A stretch of 64,000 nt of DNA from Eutreptiella sp. 'Long Island Sound 2002' (Eukaryota > Euglenozoa > Euglenophyceae > Eutreptiales > Eutreptiaceae): positions 142,638,096-142,702,095 of the forward strand of contig OZ038381.1 of NCBI GenBank assembly GCA_964036045.1, written 5' to 3'. Positions within the stretch are counted from its first letter, which is position 1. Every line of letters begins with the position of its first letter. Shown here piece after piece: positions 10,771 to 23,187 of this stretch. The position numbers and the translations under genes were made by a program. The notes beneath the pieces are model-generated. The model was not told the DNA's origin, did not search any database, and was given only the letters and a program-made list of their open reading frames with translations.

Positions 10771-13700
10771 AACCACCGCAAGGCACCACCGTGTCAAACC
10801 TTCATATTGAATGCCCATTTACATTCCTTTCATAGTCCGATCCCGGTGGAAGCCAAAAGGCCCTCATGAAAGATGCTTAGTTGGCACACTGGCGCTGGGT
10901 TGGGGGACTTCGTGGCCATCGTCCCAAACACAGCCCAATTCGTTGGGAAATCTCCCCTTTTCAACCCGAAATGGAAAAACGCAAAGCATCACCGTGTGGA
11001 ACACGCCTGATTGAACACCCATTTGCATTCCCTCGATAGCGCAATCGTCGTTGAAGAAGAAAGGCCCCCTTTGAAGCCCCCCACTTGAGGTACTGGCGAT
11101 CGTGCTGAACTTTCAGGACGATCGTCCTGATAACAGCCCAAAAAAAGGCCATTTTTGGAGACTGAAGCAGCCAGAGAACGGACTAGACGGCTTGCAACGG
11201 CACAGAACTTGTTTGTGGTGATGCGCCTTCTCTCAGCAGTGGTTTCCAGTCACTTGGATGCCGGTTCTGAGCCACGGTGTTGCCGCAAAGAGGGTTTTCT
11301 GCCTCTGCTGCTGCTTTTGCTGCTGCTGCTCTTGCTGCTAAAATGTGTTGCTCATCCTTGGACCCTAAAAGGTGGTGTAAAACCTCGACAGGGTAAACCC
11401 AGCTCGGTAATCAAGACTCAAACTAGGACCGAGCTGGGTCCTAGGCTCGGGTAACACATTTGAGATCACCGTTGAGGAAATACTCCTTGCCTTTGAGATG
11501 TGCCTCCACGGTCGGGATGATCGTCCTGAAACACAGCTCAAAAACGGCTTGTTTTCACCTCAAAATGGACGACTGCGTGGCACCACGGCGTGGTACACGC
11601 CTTATTGAACACATATTTGCCATCATTTGATAGCTCAATCGCCATGATAGAGCAACATCCCCCATAGGAAACACCTGCTTGGCGTAGCAGCGATCATCCT
11701 GAACTTTGAGGACGATCATCCTGAAAACAGCCGAAAACAGCTCAAAAACGGCCAATTTTGGACACCAAATCGGCCAAAGAACAGGTTAGACGTCTCAGAA
11801 TGCAGCGGAATCTGTTTGTGGTGATGCGCATTTGCTTCTTGGTCGTTTTGAGCCACTTGGATGCTGGTTTTGAGCCTTGGTGCTCTTCCTGCTGCTGCTG
11901 GTGCTGCTGCTGCTAAAACGTGTTGCTCATCCTTGGACCCTAAAAGATGGTGCAAAGACTCGACAGGGTAAACCCAGCTCGGTAATCAAGGGTCAAACTA
12001 GGACCGACCTGGGTCGTAGTGTTATGTAATGCATTGGAGATCACCGTTGAAGAAAGACCGCTTGCTTTACAGATGTTCCTCCACGGTCAGGATGATCGTC
12101 CTTAAACACGGCTCAAAAACGTCTCTTTTTCATCTCAAAATGGACCACCGTCTGGCAGAACTGCAGGATACTTGCCGCATTGAACACCCATATGCCATCA
12201 TTTGATAGCCGACTCACCACGGAAGAACGGCCCTCAACGCAAACGCCCACTTGACACACCGGTGATCGTCCTGAAAACAGCCCAGAAACACCCATTTTCT
12301 GACACTAAATCGGCTGGAGAAGGGTCTAGACAGCTCAAAACGCAACGAAACCTGTCTGTTGTGATGCGTATTTGCTCCATGGTCCTTTTTAGTTCCTTGT
12401 ATGCTGATTTGGAGCCGCGGTGTGGTCAGAGGGACTTTTGGACCTTCAGCTTGTTGCTGCTGCTGCTTTTAGCTGCTAAAGCGTGTTGCTCACCCTTGGA
12501 CCCTAAGAAGTGGTGTGAAACCTCGACAGGGTAAGCCCAGCTCGGTAAATCCAGACTTGAACTAGAACCGAGCTGGGTCCTAGTCTTGCATGATGCATTG
12601 GAGATCACCGTTGAAGAAACACCGCTTGGTTTAGAGATGTGCCTCCACGGTCAGGACGATGGTCAGGAAACACGGCTCAAAAGCGGGTCATTTTTACCAC
12701 AAAATGGACCACCGTGTGGCACCACGGCATGGTACTTGCCTTTTTGAACAACCATTTGCAATCATTTGATAGCCCTCATCGCAAACGCCCACTTGACACA
12801 CCGGCGATCGTGCTCAGTTCTCAGGACAATCGTCCTGGGAACAGCCCCAAATCGGCCACTTTTGGACACTACATCGTCCGTAGAACGGGCAGGACAACTC
12901 GAAACGACACAAAGTCGGGTGATGCGCATTTGCTCTCAGGTTGTTTTCAGCTACTTGGATGCTGTATTTCCAGCAACGGTCACAAGGACGTTGTGACCTT
13001 CTGCTTGCTGCTTGCTGCTGCTGCTACTGCTTGCTGCTGCTAAAACGTGTTGCTGAGCCTTGGACCCTAAAAGGTGGTGTAAAACCTCGACAGGGTAAAC
13101 CCATCTCGGTAACAGGACTCCAACAAGAACCAAGCTGGGTCTCAGTCTTGCGGAGAGCATTGGAAATCACCGTTGAAGCAAGACCGCGTCCTTCTGAGAT
13201 GTACCACGACCACGGTCAGGACGATTGTCGTGAAACACTCCTCAAAAATGGCTCATTTTCAGCTCAAAATGGACCACGGTGTAGCACAGCGGCATGGTAC
13301 ATGCCATTTTGAACACCAATCTACCATTTTTTGATTGCCCAATCACCCTGGAAGAACATCGACCCTCATTGCAAACGTCCACTTACGTCAGCGGCAATCG
13401 TCTCACGTTTTTAGGACGATCGTCCTAAAAAAAGCCCGGAAACGGCCATTTTTGGACGAAAAATTGGCCGTAGAACGGGCGAGACGGCTCGAAAAGGCAA
13501 GCAACCTGTTTGTGGTGATGTGGCTTGGCTCCCAGATCGTTGCGAGCCACTTGGATGCTTTTGGATCGCCTGCTTGCCTGCTGCTGCTGGTGGTGCTTGC
13601 TGCTGCTTGCTGCTGCTGCTGCTAGACGTGTTGCCCACCCTTGGACCCCAAAAGGTGGTGTAAAACCTCGACAAGGCAAAAGCAGCCCGATACTCAAGAC

Positions 13701-16700
13701 TCGAGCTGGGACCGAGCTAGGTCCTAGTCTTGCGTAACACATTGGAAATCAGCGTTGAAGAGAGACTGCTTGCTGCGCAGATGTGCCTCCACGGTCGTCC
13801 TAAAACATGGCTCAAAAAGGGCTCATTTTTACCTCAAAATGGACCAGGGTGTGGCATCACGGCATGGTACACGCCTTATTGAACACCTATTTGCCATTCT
13901 TTGATAGCAGAATTGCCCCGAAATAACAACGGCCCTCATCGGAAACACCTGCTTGGCGTAGCGGTGATCGTCCTGAACGTTGAGGACCATTGTCCTGAAA
14001 ACGGCTGAAAACAGCCCAAAAAGCCCCAATTTTGGACACTAAGTGGGCCGTAGAACAGGTTAGACATCTCTGAATGCAACAAAACCTGTTTGCAGTAATG
14101 CGCATATGCTTCCCGGTCGTTTTGAGTCAAGGTGTGGTCGCAAAGACTTTTTAACCGCCTGCTGTTGCTGCTTGCTGTTGCTTGCTAAGATGTTCAGCTC
14201 AGGCTTGGACCCTAAAAGGTGGTGTAAAACCTCGACCGGGTGAACCCAGCTAGGTAATCAAGACTCGAACTAGGACCGAGCTGGGTCCTACTCTTGCTTA
14301 ACGCATTGGAAATCACAGTTGAAAAAAGATTCCTTGCTGTACAGATGTGCCTCCACGGTCGAGCCGATCGACCTGAAACACGGCTGGAAAACGGCACATT
14401 TTCACCTCTAAATGGACCACCGGGTGGCACAATGGCATGCTACATGCCTTAATGAACATCCATTTGCCATCTTTTGATAGCTCAATCGCTATGACAAAAA
14501 CAAAGTCCGTCATTGGAACTACCTACTTGGTCCATGGAGATCGTCCTGAACTTTCAGGACGATCGTCCTAAAAACAGCCCTAAAACAGCCACTTTTGGAC
14601 ACTAATTCAGGCATGGAACGGGCTAGATGTCTCAGAACGGCACCCAATTTGTTTGCCGTGACCTTTTGCACCCGGGTGGTTTTGAGCGGCTTGGATGCCG
14701 GTTGTGACCCACGGTGTGGTCGCAAGGACTTTTGGACCGCCTGCTGCTGCTGCTTGCTTAGTGGTTGCTAAAACGTGTTGCTCACCCTTGGACCCTAAAG
14801 GTTGGTGTAAAACCTCCACAGGGTGAACCCAGCTCGGTAATCAAGACTTAAACTAGGAACCAGCTGGGTGCTACTCTTGCGTAACGCATTGGAGATCACC
14901 TTTGAAGAAAGACCGTTTGCTTTAGAGATGCGCCTCCACGGTCACGACGATCATCCTGATTCGCGGCTCAAAAACGGCTCATTTTCAGCTCAAAATGCAC
15001 CACCGTGTGGCACCACGGCATGGTACATGCCGTATTGAACAGTAATTTGCCATCAATTGATAGCTCAATCGCCATGGAAGAACAACGGCCCGCATTGCAA
15101 ACACCCACTTGACACACCGGTGATTGTCCTGAGTTTTCAGGACGATCGTGCTGAAAACAGCCTAAAAACGGCCTTTCTTGAACACTAAATCAGCCGTAGA
15201 ACTGGCTAGAACGGCTCAAAACAACACAAAACCTGTTTGTGGTGATGCGTGTTTGCCTCCTGGTAGTTTTGAGCAACTTTGACGGCGGTTTTGAGCCGCG
15301 GTGTGGCCGCAAGGACGTTTGGACCGCCTGCTGCTTGCTGCTGCTTCTGCTAAAATGTGTAGCTCAGCCTTGGACCCTAAAAGATGGTGTAAAACCTCGA
15401 CAGAGTAAACCCAGCTCGGTAATGAGGACTGGAACTAGGACAGAGCTGGCTCCTAGTCTTGCGTAACGCGTTGGAAATCACTGCGGATAAAAGACTGTTC
15501 GAAAGAATTCGAAAAAATGCTGTGCATATTTGCCTCCAGAATCAGGATGATCGTGCTGGAGTACGTCTCAAAAAGTACTCATTTTCTTCTCAAAATGGAC
15601 CACCGTGTGGCACCACAGCATGGTACCTGCCGTACCAAACACCCATTTGCCATCTTTTGATAGCCCATTCGCTATGTAACAACAGCGGCCCTCATCAGAA
15701 ACCCCTACATGGCAGACCAACGATCGTCCTGAACTTTCAGGACGATCGTCCTGAGAACAGCCCAAAATGGCCATTTTTGGACACTAAATCAGCCTTGGAA
15801 CGAGCTAGACCGCTCAAAATGCAAGACAATCTGATTGTAGTGATGCCAGTTTGCTCTGCGGTCGTTTTGAGCTCCTTGGAACCCGATTTTGACACACGGT
15901 GTGGTCGCAGGGACTTTTGGACCTCCTGCTGCTGCTGCTTAATGCTGCTTGCTGCTGCTGCTAAAATGTGTTGCTCATCCTTGGCCCCTAAAAGTCGGTG
16001 TAAAGCCTCGACAGGGTAAGCCCAGCTCGGTAATCGGGACTCGAACTAGGACCAAGCTGGGTCCTAGTCTTGCTTAATGCATGGGAAATCACCGTTGAAG
16101 AAAGACCGCTTGCTTCAGAGATGTGCCTCCATGGTTATCCTCACACCCGCTACCCCCCTGAACCCCTCAATCGCACTAGCGTCGAGGACTTGAAAAGGCA
16201 AATGCCTCCATGGTCACGATACTGTCCTGAAACCCAGCTCAAAAAAGGCCTCAATGGACCATCACGTGGCACCAAGGCGTGGTACACGCCTTATTGACCA
16301 CCCATTTGTCATTGTTTGATAGCCCAATCGCAGGGAAAGAAAAACAGCCATCTTCAGAAACAGCTGTTTGGCGTAGCGGTGATCGTCCTGAGTTTTTAGG
16401 ACGATCGTCGTGAAAACAGCAAAAAAAACAGCCCAGAAACGGCCTATTTTGGACATCAAATCGGCCGTAGAACGGCCTAGACAGCTCAAAATGCAACCAA
16501 AATTTGATTTTGGTGATGCACTTTGGGTCCCTCGTTGTTTCGAGTTACTTGGATGCCGGTTTTGACCCGCATTGTAGTCCCAAGGACGCTTTATGCGCCT
16601 GCTTGCTGCTTGCCGCTTGCTGCTGCTTGCTGCTGCTTGCTAAAACGTGTAGCTCAGCCTTGGCCCTAAAAGGTGGTGTAAAACCTCGACAGGGTAAACC

Positions 16701-17754
16701 CAGCTTGGTAATCACGACTCGAACTAGGACGGAGCTCGGTCCTAGTCTTGCTTAGGTTGAAGAAGGACCGCTTGCTTTAGAGATGAGCCTCCATGGTTAC
16801 GCTCTCACCCGCTAACCCCCTGATCCCCTCAATCGCACTAGCGTCGAGGAAATGAAAAGGCGAATCCCACCATGGTTACGATACTGTCCTCAAACACGGC
16901 TGAAAAACGCCTCATTTTCACCTCAAAATGGACCACCGCGTGGCACCAGGGCGTGGTACACGCCTTATTGACCACCCATTTGCCATTGGTTGATAGCCCA
17001 ATCGCCATGAAAGAACAACCGCCCTCATTGGAACCACCTGCTTGGCGTAGCGGTGATCGTGCTGAGTTTTCAGGACGATCGTTGGGAAAACAGCAAAAAA
17101 AATAGCCCAAAAACGGCCATTTTTGGACATCAAATCAGCCGTAGAACAGGCTAGACAGCTGGAAATGCAACGAAAACTGATTTTGGTGATGCGTTTTTGG
17201 TCCCTCGTTGTTTTGAGTTACTTTGATGCCGGTTTTGAGCCACATTGTGGTCCCAAGGACTTTTTATGCGCCTGCTTGCTGCTTGCTGCTGCTTGCTGCT
17301 GCTTGCTAAAACGTGTAGTTCAGCCTTGGCCCTAAAGGGTGGTGTAAGACCTCGACAGCGTAAAGCCAGCTCGGTCATCAAGACTCGAACTAGGACCAAG
17401 CTGCGTCCTAGTCTTGCTTAACGCATTGGAAATCACCCTGCAGGAAACACTGCCTGCTTTCGAGATATGCCTCAACGGTCAGTACTATCGTCCTGTAAAA
17501 CGGCTCAAAACCGGCTCATTTTCACCTCAAAATGGACAGCTCCGTGGCATGACGGCATGGTACATGCCTTATTGAACACCCATTTGCCATCATTTGATAG
17601 CCCTATTGCCATGAAAGAACAACGGCCCTCATCGTAAACACCTGCTTGGCGTAGCGGCGATCGTCTTGAAAACAGCCGAAAACAGCCCAAAAACGGCCAT
17701 TTTGGGACACTAAATGGGCCGCAGAAACGACTAGACGGCTCAAAATGCAACGAA
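10771..17754 (+). repeat. Satellite A array, block 1 (about 11 units)
   Basis: Tandem monomers of about 560-680 bp. The segment GGTGGTGTAAAACCTCGAC or a variant recurs near 11371, 11946, 12511, 13074, 13661, 14218, 14804, 15386, 15993, 16674 and 17339. Order within a unit: CTG-rich tract; that segment; TAAACCCAGCTCGGTAATC; the hairpin GACTCGAACTAGGACC...GGTCCTAGTCTTG; CCTCCACGGTCAGG; TGGACCACCGTGTGGCACC; GCCATGGAAGAACAACGGCC; the AGGACGATCGTCCT palindrome; TTTTTGGACACTAAATCGG. The first unit is degenerate. Open frames here (poly-Leu and poly-Ala from CTG runs) are artefacts. The block ends where R1 is inserted. Confidence 0.93.
17739..17754 (+). repeat. Target-site duplication of R1, left
   Basis: CTCAAAATGCAACGAA is repeated exactly at 23188-23203 on the other side of R1. 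The 16 bp belong to satellite A, where CTCAAAATGCAACGAAACC is a normal segment. A duplication of this length fits target-primed reverse transcription. Confidence 0.85.
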
Positions 17755-18395
17755 GACGTCCTGGAGCCCCCCAGGCAGGCGGAGCGTCGAAACTCACCGA
17801 AACACGCACGGGGTCCACCACCCGGTAGGGGTTCCCCGTCTGGCACATACAGCAGCCCCCTGCGGCCGTTCGCCCCACAGAGGAGCCCGGGCAGTCCCCA
17901 CGCCTTGAGGGTGCAAGGCAACACGCCGGAGCAGCGCTAAGAGACGAGGCACCCTGGCCGATCCCGTCGCCGCAGCCGCACGCCGCCCCCCGGAGAGCGA
18001 CGAGTCGTCTTCAATGAGGATATGGACAGGGACCACGGGGGCCCCCGCGACCCCCACGCTCGGCGAACATGATCGACCTCCGACCCCAGACGCCGGTCCA
18101 AGAGGCCCCGCACCGAGCGGACGCACATCCCCACCATTCTCACGCCGGCCGAGCGCAAGCGGCAAGCAGCGCTTCAAGCAGACCCTCGCCAGACGGCGGG
18201 CAAAACGTCCAGCTCATCCGCCGCATCCCTCCCGGGGTCAGCGGCCGATCCGCTACCCAGGGGACCACACGCCACGGACACGCGACCAAGGGGCGGGGAA
18301 GGCAGCCCTCCCCGCAGTCCAGAAGCTGCCAGGCCACGGAGGGCACATCGCGGCAGTCGGGACACGACGCGAGCGGACCAAGGGCGGACACAGAG
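17755..18395 (+). other. R1 5' region
   Basis: GC-rich start of R1, upstream of the conserved ATG. Only its last 135 bp or so have a counterpart in R2, whose 5' end corresponds to about 18255. Several long overlapping frames on both strands reflect GC-rich composition, and I do not call a gene. Confidence 0.5.
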
Positions 18396-19647
18396 ATGAC
18401 AGGGACCTCCAGCCCCGAGGAGCCTGCTGGCCCACTGCGAACCGCCACGCCCTGCTCGATGCCCCTGCAACGGGAACCCCCCACGGAGTACGTGCCACCT
18501 GGGCGCCACCTCACGGCACCCCTCCCCGGCTGACGCGGCACTGGACCAGGACCGGGTGGCCATCCCCCCCCCGCCCCCCCGACCGCCACAGCAACGGGGC
18601 ACGGGTCCCTTCGACGAAGCGGAACTGAGGGCGCACTACGATATCCACGCTTCCACGTTCTCGAGCGAGCTGGTGGCCACCCTCCGGGAACACCTCCGTA
18701 ACGTCGACCCGAACAGGCTCTTCGCCGTAGTCCCCCTGCCACATGCCCCGACAACGCAGATCTTTGTGCGACAGCTCCAGGCGCTCGTGACCCCCAGGAC
18801 ACAGGTCTCTGACGACCTCATTGAAGTGTGGATCTGGTGGTTCAACACCCACCAACCGGCCCAAGGGGGCGTGTGGGTCCCACACCTGGGCTGGGTACAC
18901 ACGCTCATAGCGCCGCCGACGGACCCCAGGCCCGCACCCACCACCGGAGGCCAGGAGCGGGCCGCCCCACCACCGAGACCCGACAACCTCCGTATCCCAC
19001 CGGACGAGGGCCTGGAGGCATGGGAAAGCGGGACCTCCCGTAGCATGGGGGCACAACCTCACGAACCTGACGGCGCACTACCCGGAGACGGCGCGCGCAG
19101 CGCCCCTGCCGCGCGAACGTGACCCCGGTACCATCGCCATGATCGTGTTGGAGAATGGCCACTACTACCAGGTGCGGATCATCCCACACCCGCAGGACAA
19201 CCATTGGAGCCTGGAGGCCGTCAACTCCATGCTCCGGGCGACCACGGACCTGCTGGACAACCCTACCCCCCTGCTCCCAGACCAACCCCCGGACCCCCTG
19301 ACGGCCATTGTGTCGGGGACGGCAGGCACCTGGCACCCAGGCTACGCCCTTCACTGCCTTTGGCGGTGGGCGCGGCGCCGCTGGCCGCACACCAGGGCGT
19401 GGTCAGCGGCGTGGAGATTCTACCTTGACGGCCGGCAGCAGATGGAGGCCATCCCGGAACCGACGGCGGAAACCCCCACTGAGCCCAACCTGTGCCTCGT
19501 CTTCGCGATCCACCAGATCTGGGCACTGGCGCTGGGCAGGCAGCTGCAGCACGCCATCCGCACTGAGACTGAGGCCCGGTGCACGAAATCTTCAGTGCCC
19601 TCCGCAGCGCCCTTGTACGACGTGTGGGTAACCCCCCAGGGCCCTGA
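18396..19647 (+). pseudogene. R1 ORF, frameshifted; possible Ulp1/C48-like protease
   Basis: R1 and R2 share this reading with many conservative replacements, but both copies are frame-broken. Here the reading moves from the frame starting at 18396 to 18556-19122 and then to 19139-19786. Conserved blocks: DELAELRA-type start; DDLIEVWIWWFNTHQP; VPHLGW; DNHWSLEAVNSM (HWSLQAVDSM in R2); GTWHPGYAL; and PNLCLVFAIHQIWALALG. An HW followed by a late NxxC-x-VF resembles the His and Cys blocks of Ulp1/C48 peptidases, which some LINE clades (NeSL, Utopia) are known to encode. The His-Asp spacing is shorter than usual and the catalytic assignment is weak. It could be an unrelated retroposon protein. Confidence 0.4.
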
Positions 19648-20900
19648 CCCGCGGCCGGTCACAGGACCTGCAGCGACGACGCACGGCCACACGCGCACGG
19701 CACGAGTCCCACACCGGCCACCCGCAGGGAAGAGACGGTGCGGCGGACCCAGGACTGCCTCCCCCCGCCAGAGGACCAGACGATGACCGTCACGCCAGCG
19801 GCAGCGGGGTCGGCCACGAACCACAAAGAGCCTGGCTGGGCAGACCTCGCCCCACAAGACCCCTCGTACAACCCAGCAACGCGCGGCCGCCCAACATGCT
19901 ACGGCACCACCCGTCGACCGGACACAACAGCGGGGACGGCGTCCACCTGCCCGGCACGCACGATGGACACCCAAAGAGTGGATGCTAGCCTTAGCAGCCC
20001 ACGGTGTCGGACACAAAAACGACCCCAGCGACCTCTCCCCACATCCCCTGGACGGGGGCCGCACTTCCCAGACCCCAGCGACCCGCCTGCAACAAGGAAA
20101 GGGGGCAGCGCCACACCCGGGGCCGCTATCCCACCTGACCCTCCTCTCCCACGTAACGGGTCCGCGAGGGGCCGCGCAAAGGGGCCAGCCAAACACGGGG
20201 AGCCCGCGGCCGAACCGATGACCACGGGGGTGTTGTCGAACAGCGCACGCCACCGGATCCGGGCGCTGGCGCTGGGCAGTTGACGACAACCCGCCGTCCG
20301 CACTGAGGCGGAGGGCCGGGCGGCACGCCCAGCCCTTGTGCACGCAAACTTCAGTAACCTCCACGGCGCCCCTGTGCGACGCATGGGACGCCCCCCCGGG
20401 ACCCTGAGCCGCGCCTGGCCATAGGTCCTACCGCGACGACCCAGTGGCACACAGCCGCGCAACACCCCAGCAACACCTGACGGTCCGACAAACCGACGAG
20501 ACGGACGTCAACCTGCCCGACACATGCAACAGATGCCCGGAGAGTGGAGGCCGGCCTTCGCACGCCGTGGTGTCAAGCACGCACGGAAACCCCACGACTT
20601 CCTCCTACAACCCCCCGGGCGAGGGCCACGCTTCTCAGACCCCGCGACCCACCTGCAGCCGGGAACGGGGCGGCGCCACGCCCGGACCCGTCTCCCCGCC
20701 TTACCCTCCTCTCCCGCGAGCCGGATCCACAAGGGGCCGGGCAAAGGGCCCGGCCAAATACGCGGAACACGCGGCCGGGCCGATAACCACAAGAATGTTA
20801 ACGAACCACCGGCCAGAGTGTTACCGTCCAGGGCGAGCATCCGGAGATCAATGCACCGCGGGGACCAGTGCGCACCTCCTCCGGGGAGTTGAGCGCCTGG
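19510..20900 (+). repeat. R1 internal partial tandem duplication (about 740 bp)
   Basis: The 3' end of the ORF (CACCAGATCTGGGCACTGGC, 19510) recurs as CACCGGATCCGGGCGCTGGC at 20252. The following stretch recurs as well: the GACCCCAGCGACC/GACCCCGCGACCC segment at 20072 and 20639, and the ACGGGTCCGCGAGGGGCCG/GAGCCGGATCCACAAGGGG segment. The copies are diverged. R2 retains part of this region (59440-60300). Confidence 0.6.
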
Positions 20901-21700
20901 GACGCGCAAGGTTACGACACGTAAAACCTATGCGAATGGTACGGGGGGCACAGCGTCCATGAGAGGGAGGGGGGCTGCAACACTGCCCGGTACTCCTGTC
21001 CTCCACAACCCTACCCGGGGCATGCGGGGAGCCACAAGCTCACCACACGGGGCCTTGCCGACCTCCCTGCAAACAGGCACGGGTGTGTTACGCTGAGCCC
21101 AACCCGCCACGTCGGACGGAGCGTCCCGACACCACAGCACAAGCCTAACCACCCTAACCATCCTAGCCACCACACCCAGCACCGTGACACAGACACGCCA
21201 CCCGAATGACCCGCAACGCACGACACGAGAAGGCGCACGGCAGACAGACAGGCACGAGCACGAGCACAGCACCACCGAGCTGGAAGAACACCCTGGGGCT
21301 CCCATGGGGAGCACAGGGACACACAGAGGGGGACCGGCGGGGCCTTGCCACCGACGGGGGGTGTACATATGAGTGGCACAAGCAAAACTGGAAGTACTGC
21401 TACGGAGCACCACGAAATACCGGATAATGGATTGTGCATGCAACCCTGCCAGGGCGGGGCAGGGAACAGAGCACCGACAGGGGAAAAAATTGTTTACAGC
21501 GGTCCAACCACTTGTCATGGCTTTTCTCCCCCGCGGCGAGCGGGCGGCGCACAGTACAAACGTACCGTGCCGGCCCCACACACCTGGCACCGACCAACAT
21601 CGCAACAAGCGGAACGACTGCACACAACAAATCTGACTGCGCCAGCGCCCGCTGCGACAACAAGGAACGAACGCCGAACAAACCAACCAAGAGGCGACTA
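20901..21700 (+). other. R1 middle, non-coding
   Basis: GC-rich DNA that matches R2 at about 58700-59290 in inverted orientation, including the CATATG-containing segment near 21366. Many short frames on both strands, none conserved as protein by eye. No RT motif. Confidence 0.5.
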
Positions 21701-22790
21701 ACACAACCACACACCGCCAGAACCACTACAGCGGACGCAACGTGACCGTGAACAGACCGCGCGCACACCGACCAGCGCCAAGCTGGCCGGGCGTGCATGG
21801 GCCGGTGCAAGAGCGACGTCCAACGAGCTAGCGACACCCTGGCGAGCCGCGCCCCCCGACCACCATGGCCACAAACACAGAGGAACACTGTGACTCTACC
21901 GCTGCGGACGCGGCCCACGAACGTTCCCAACTACTACACTACAGGACACTTGTACAAACCAAGACGCAACAAACTGACGCAGACACAAATGTGCTGGCTA
22001 AACAGGCAGGATTCGACGATAAAACCACTGGCAGCAGCGCAACTGAACCCACACGAACCCGGCCAACCATGAGGCGGCCACGACAACCGCGCAACAACCA
22101 CACCACAGCTGCAGCCACCACTTGACCGTAAACAGACCACACGCAAGCCGGCCAACGCCGAACCAGCCAGGCGTGCACGGGTCGAAGCGGAAACGGCGCC
22201 CAACAGGTTGGCAACACCGTGGTGCGCCACGTGCACCGACGACCGTACCCACGAACACAGCAGAACACCGCAACCCTGCCAATACAAACGCGACCAACCA
22301 ACAGTAACAAACTACACAACACTACACTTGGACAAACCACGACGCCACTGACCAGCACCAACACGGACATGCCGGCTGCATAAACAACATTCGGCGGACC
22401 GACCACTGGCAGCAGCGCAATGGAACCCACGCAAACCAAGCCAACCCTGAGGCGGCCAAGACGACCGCAAACCAACAACACCGCAGCTGCAGCCGCCACT
22501 TGACGGTAAACAGACCACATGCAAGCCGGCCAACACCAAACCAGCCAGGCGTGCACGGGTCGAAACGGGTACGGCTTCAAAGGGTTGGTGACACCGTGGT
22601 TCGCCGCGCCCACCGACGACCATGCCTACCAACAAAACCTGGCTCTACCATCACGCAACCAACCAACCTACATTAACAAACTACACCGCAACCGTACCAT
22701 ACGACCAACCAACCGGCCACAACGACCTACTTCGAACCCCCGGCCCCCCAGGAGAGCGCAAGCTGGACCGAGTCAGGAGGTGTGAGTGTG
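21701..22790 (+). repeat. R1 internal 381-bp tandem repeats (three copies)
   Basis: TGACCGTGAACAGACC recurs as TGACCGTAAACAGACC and TGACGGTAAACAGACC near 21743, 22122 and 22502, a period of about 380 bp. Each unit continues with a GCGTGCA(T/C)GGG segment, ACACAGAGGAACAC-like sequence, CTGGCAGCAGCGCAA and CGGCCA. R2 holds two copies (near 57885 and 58260). Such arrays occur in untranslated regions of some LINE-derived elements; any function here is unknown. Confidence 0.75.
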
Positions 22791-23187
22791 CAACACGGCA
22801 TGTGAGTCCTGTAGCACGTGCTTCCTCAAGTCGCCTCACACCTACTGAAAACCAACCCAGGTGGGGGTGCCTGCAGGACAGGGCCTTTGGCCTGGCTCCC
22901 GGCCCCTGGGCCCCAGAATCCGGAGGTTGATGAGGATGTCAGGTGGGACCCCCCCCCACGTGTCATCCGCCCGAAGGAGAGGAATGTGAATCTTCGGTCG
23001 AACATGGGTTACCTCTCTGGGCAGAACCTGCTGTAGGGTACTGCTCGCTGCGACCGCGCCCTTCCCCCATGTGGGGGAGCCGCTTTGTTGGGGCACGTGC
23101 AGTAGGGCCGTGGGTGGGTGGGCAAAAGCCCCTTGGTAAGTCCCCCCTGCGGGGCAACCCCAGTCCCGAGTCGACCAACCTACCTAC
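22791..23187 (+). other. R1 conserved 3' end with tetranucleotide tail
   Basis: Best-conserved part between R1 and R2 (57203-57680 inverted): AAACCAACCCAGG(T)GG, CAGGACAGGGCCTTTGGCC, GGGCCCCAGAATCCGGAGG, CACGTGTCATCCGCCCGAAG, GGTTACCTCTCTGGGCAGAA and GGCAAAAGCC. It ends in CCTACCTAC. Strong 3' conservation plus a simple tail is what a LINE reverse transcriptase recognises as template end. Confidence 0.7.

Larger units (their letters stand above)
17755..23187 (+). mobile_element. R1: GC-rich LINE-like retroposon
   Basis: A 5.4 kb, visibly GC-rich block breaks satellite A at a 16-bp duplicated target and ends in a short tetranucleotide tail (CCTACCTAC, 23180-23188). A second, inverted copy (R2, 57203-61633) lacks the first 0.5 kb of R1, as a 5'-truncated LINE copy would. 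Contents in order: 5' region, a broken ORF (18396-19647), a 740-bp partial tandem duplication, a non-coding stretch, three 381-bp repeats, and a conserved 3' region. I see no reverse transcriptase or endonuclease motif in any frame, so it is probably non-autonomous and mobilised in trans by a LINE. Confidence 0.7.

Noticed and set aside
11155-11454. Leu-rich 'membrane protein' frames in satellite A
   Set aside because: The Leu, Ala and Cys runs are translations of the CTG/TGC tract in each monomer.
18140-18802. 220-codon minus-strand frame at the R1 start
   Set aside because: Opposite the conserved R1 ORF, Gly/Arg/Ser-rich, with no counterpart kept in R2.
21701-22790. VNTR-like block as part of a DNA transposon with terminal repeats
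   Set aside because: The element ends are not inverted repeats; target duplications of 16 and 9 bp plus 5' truncation and a 3' tail fit LINE-type insertion better.
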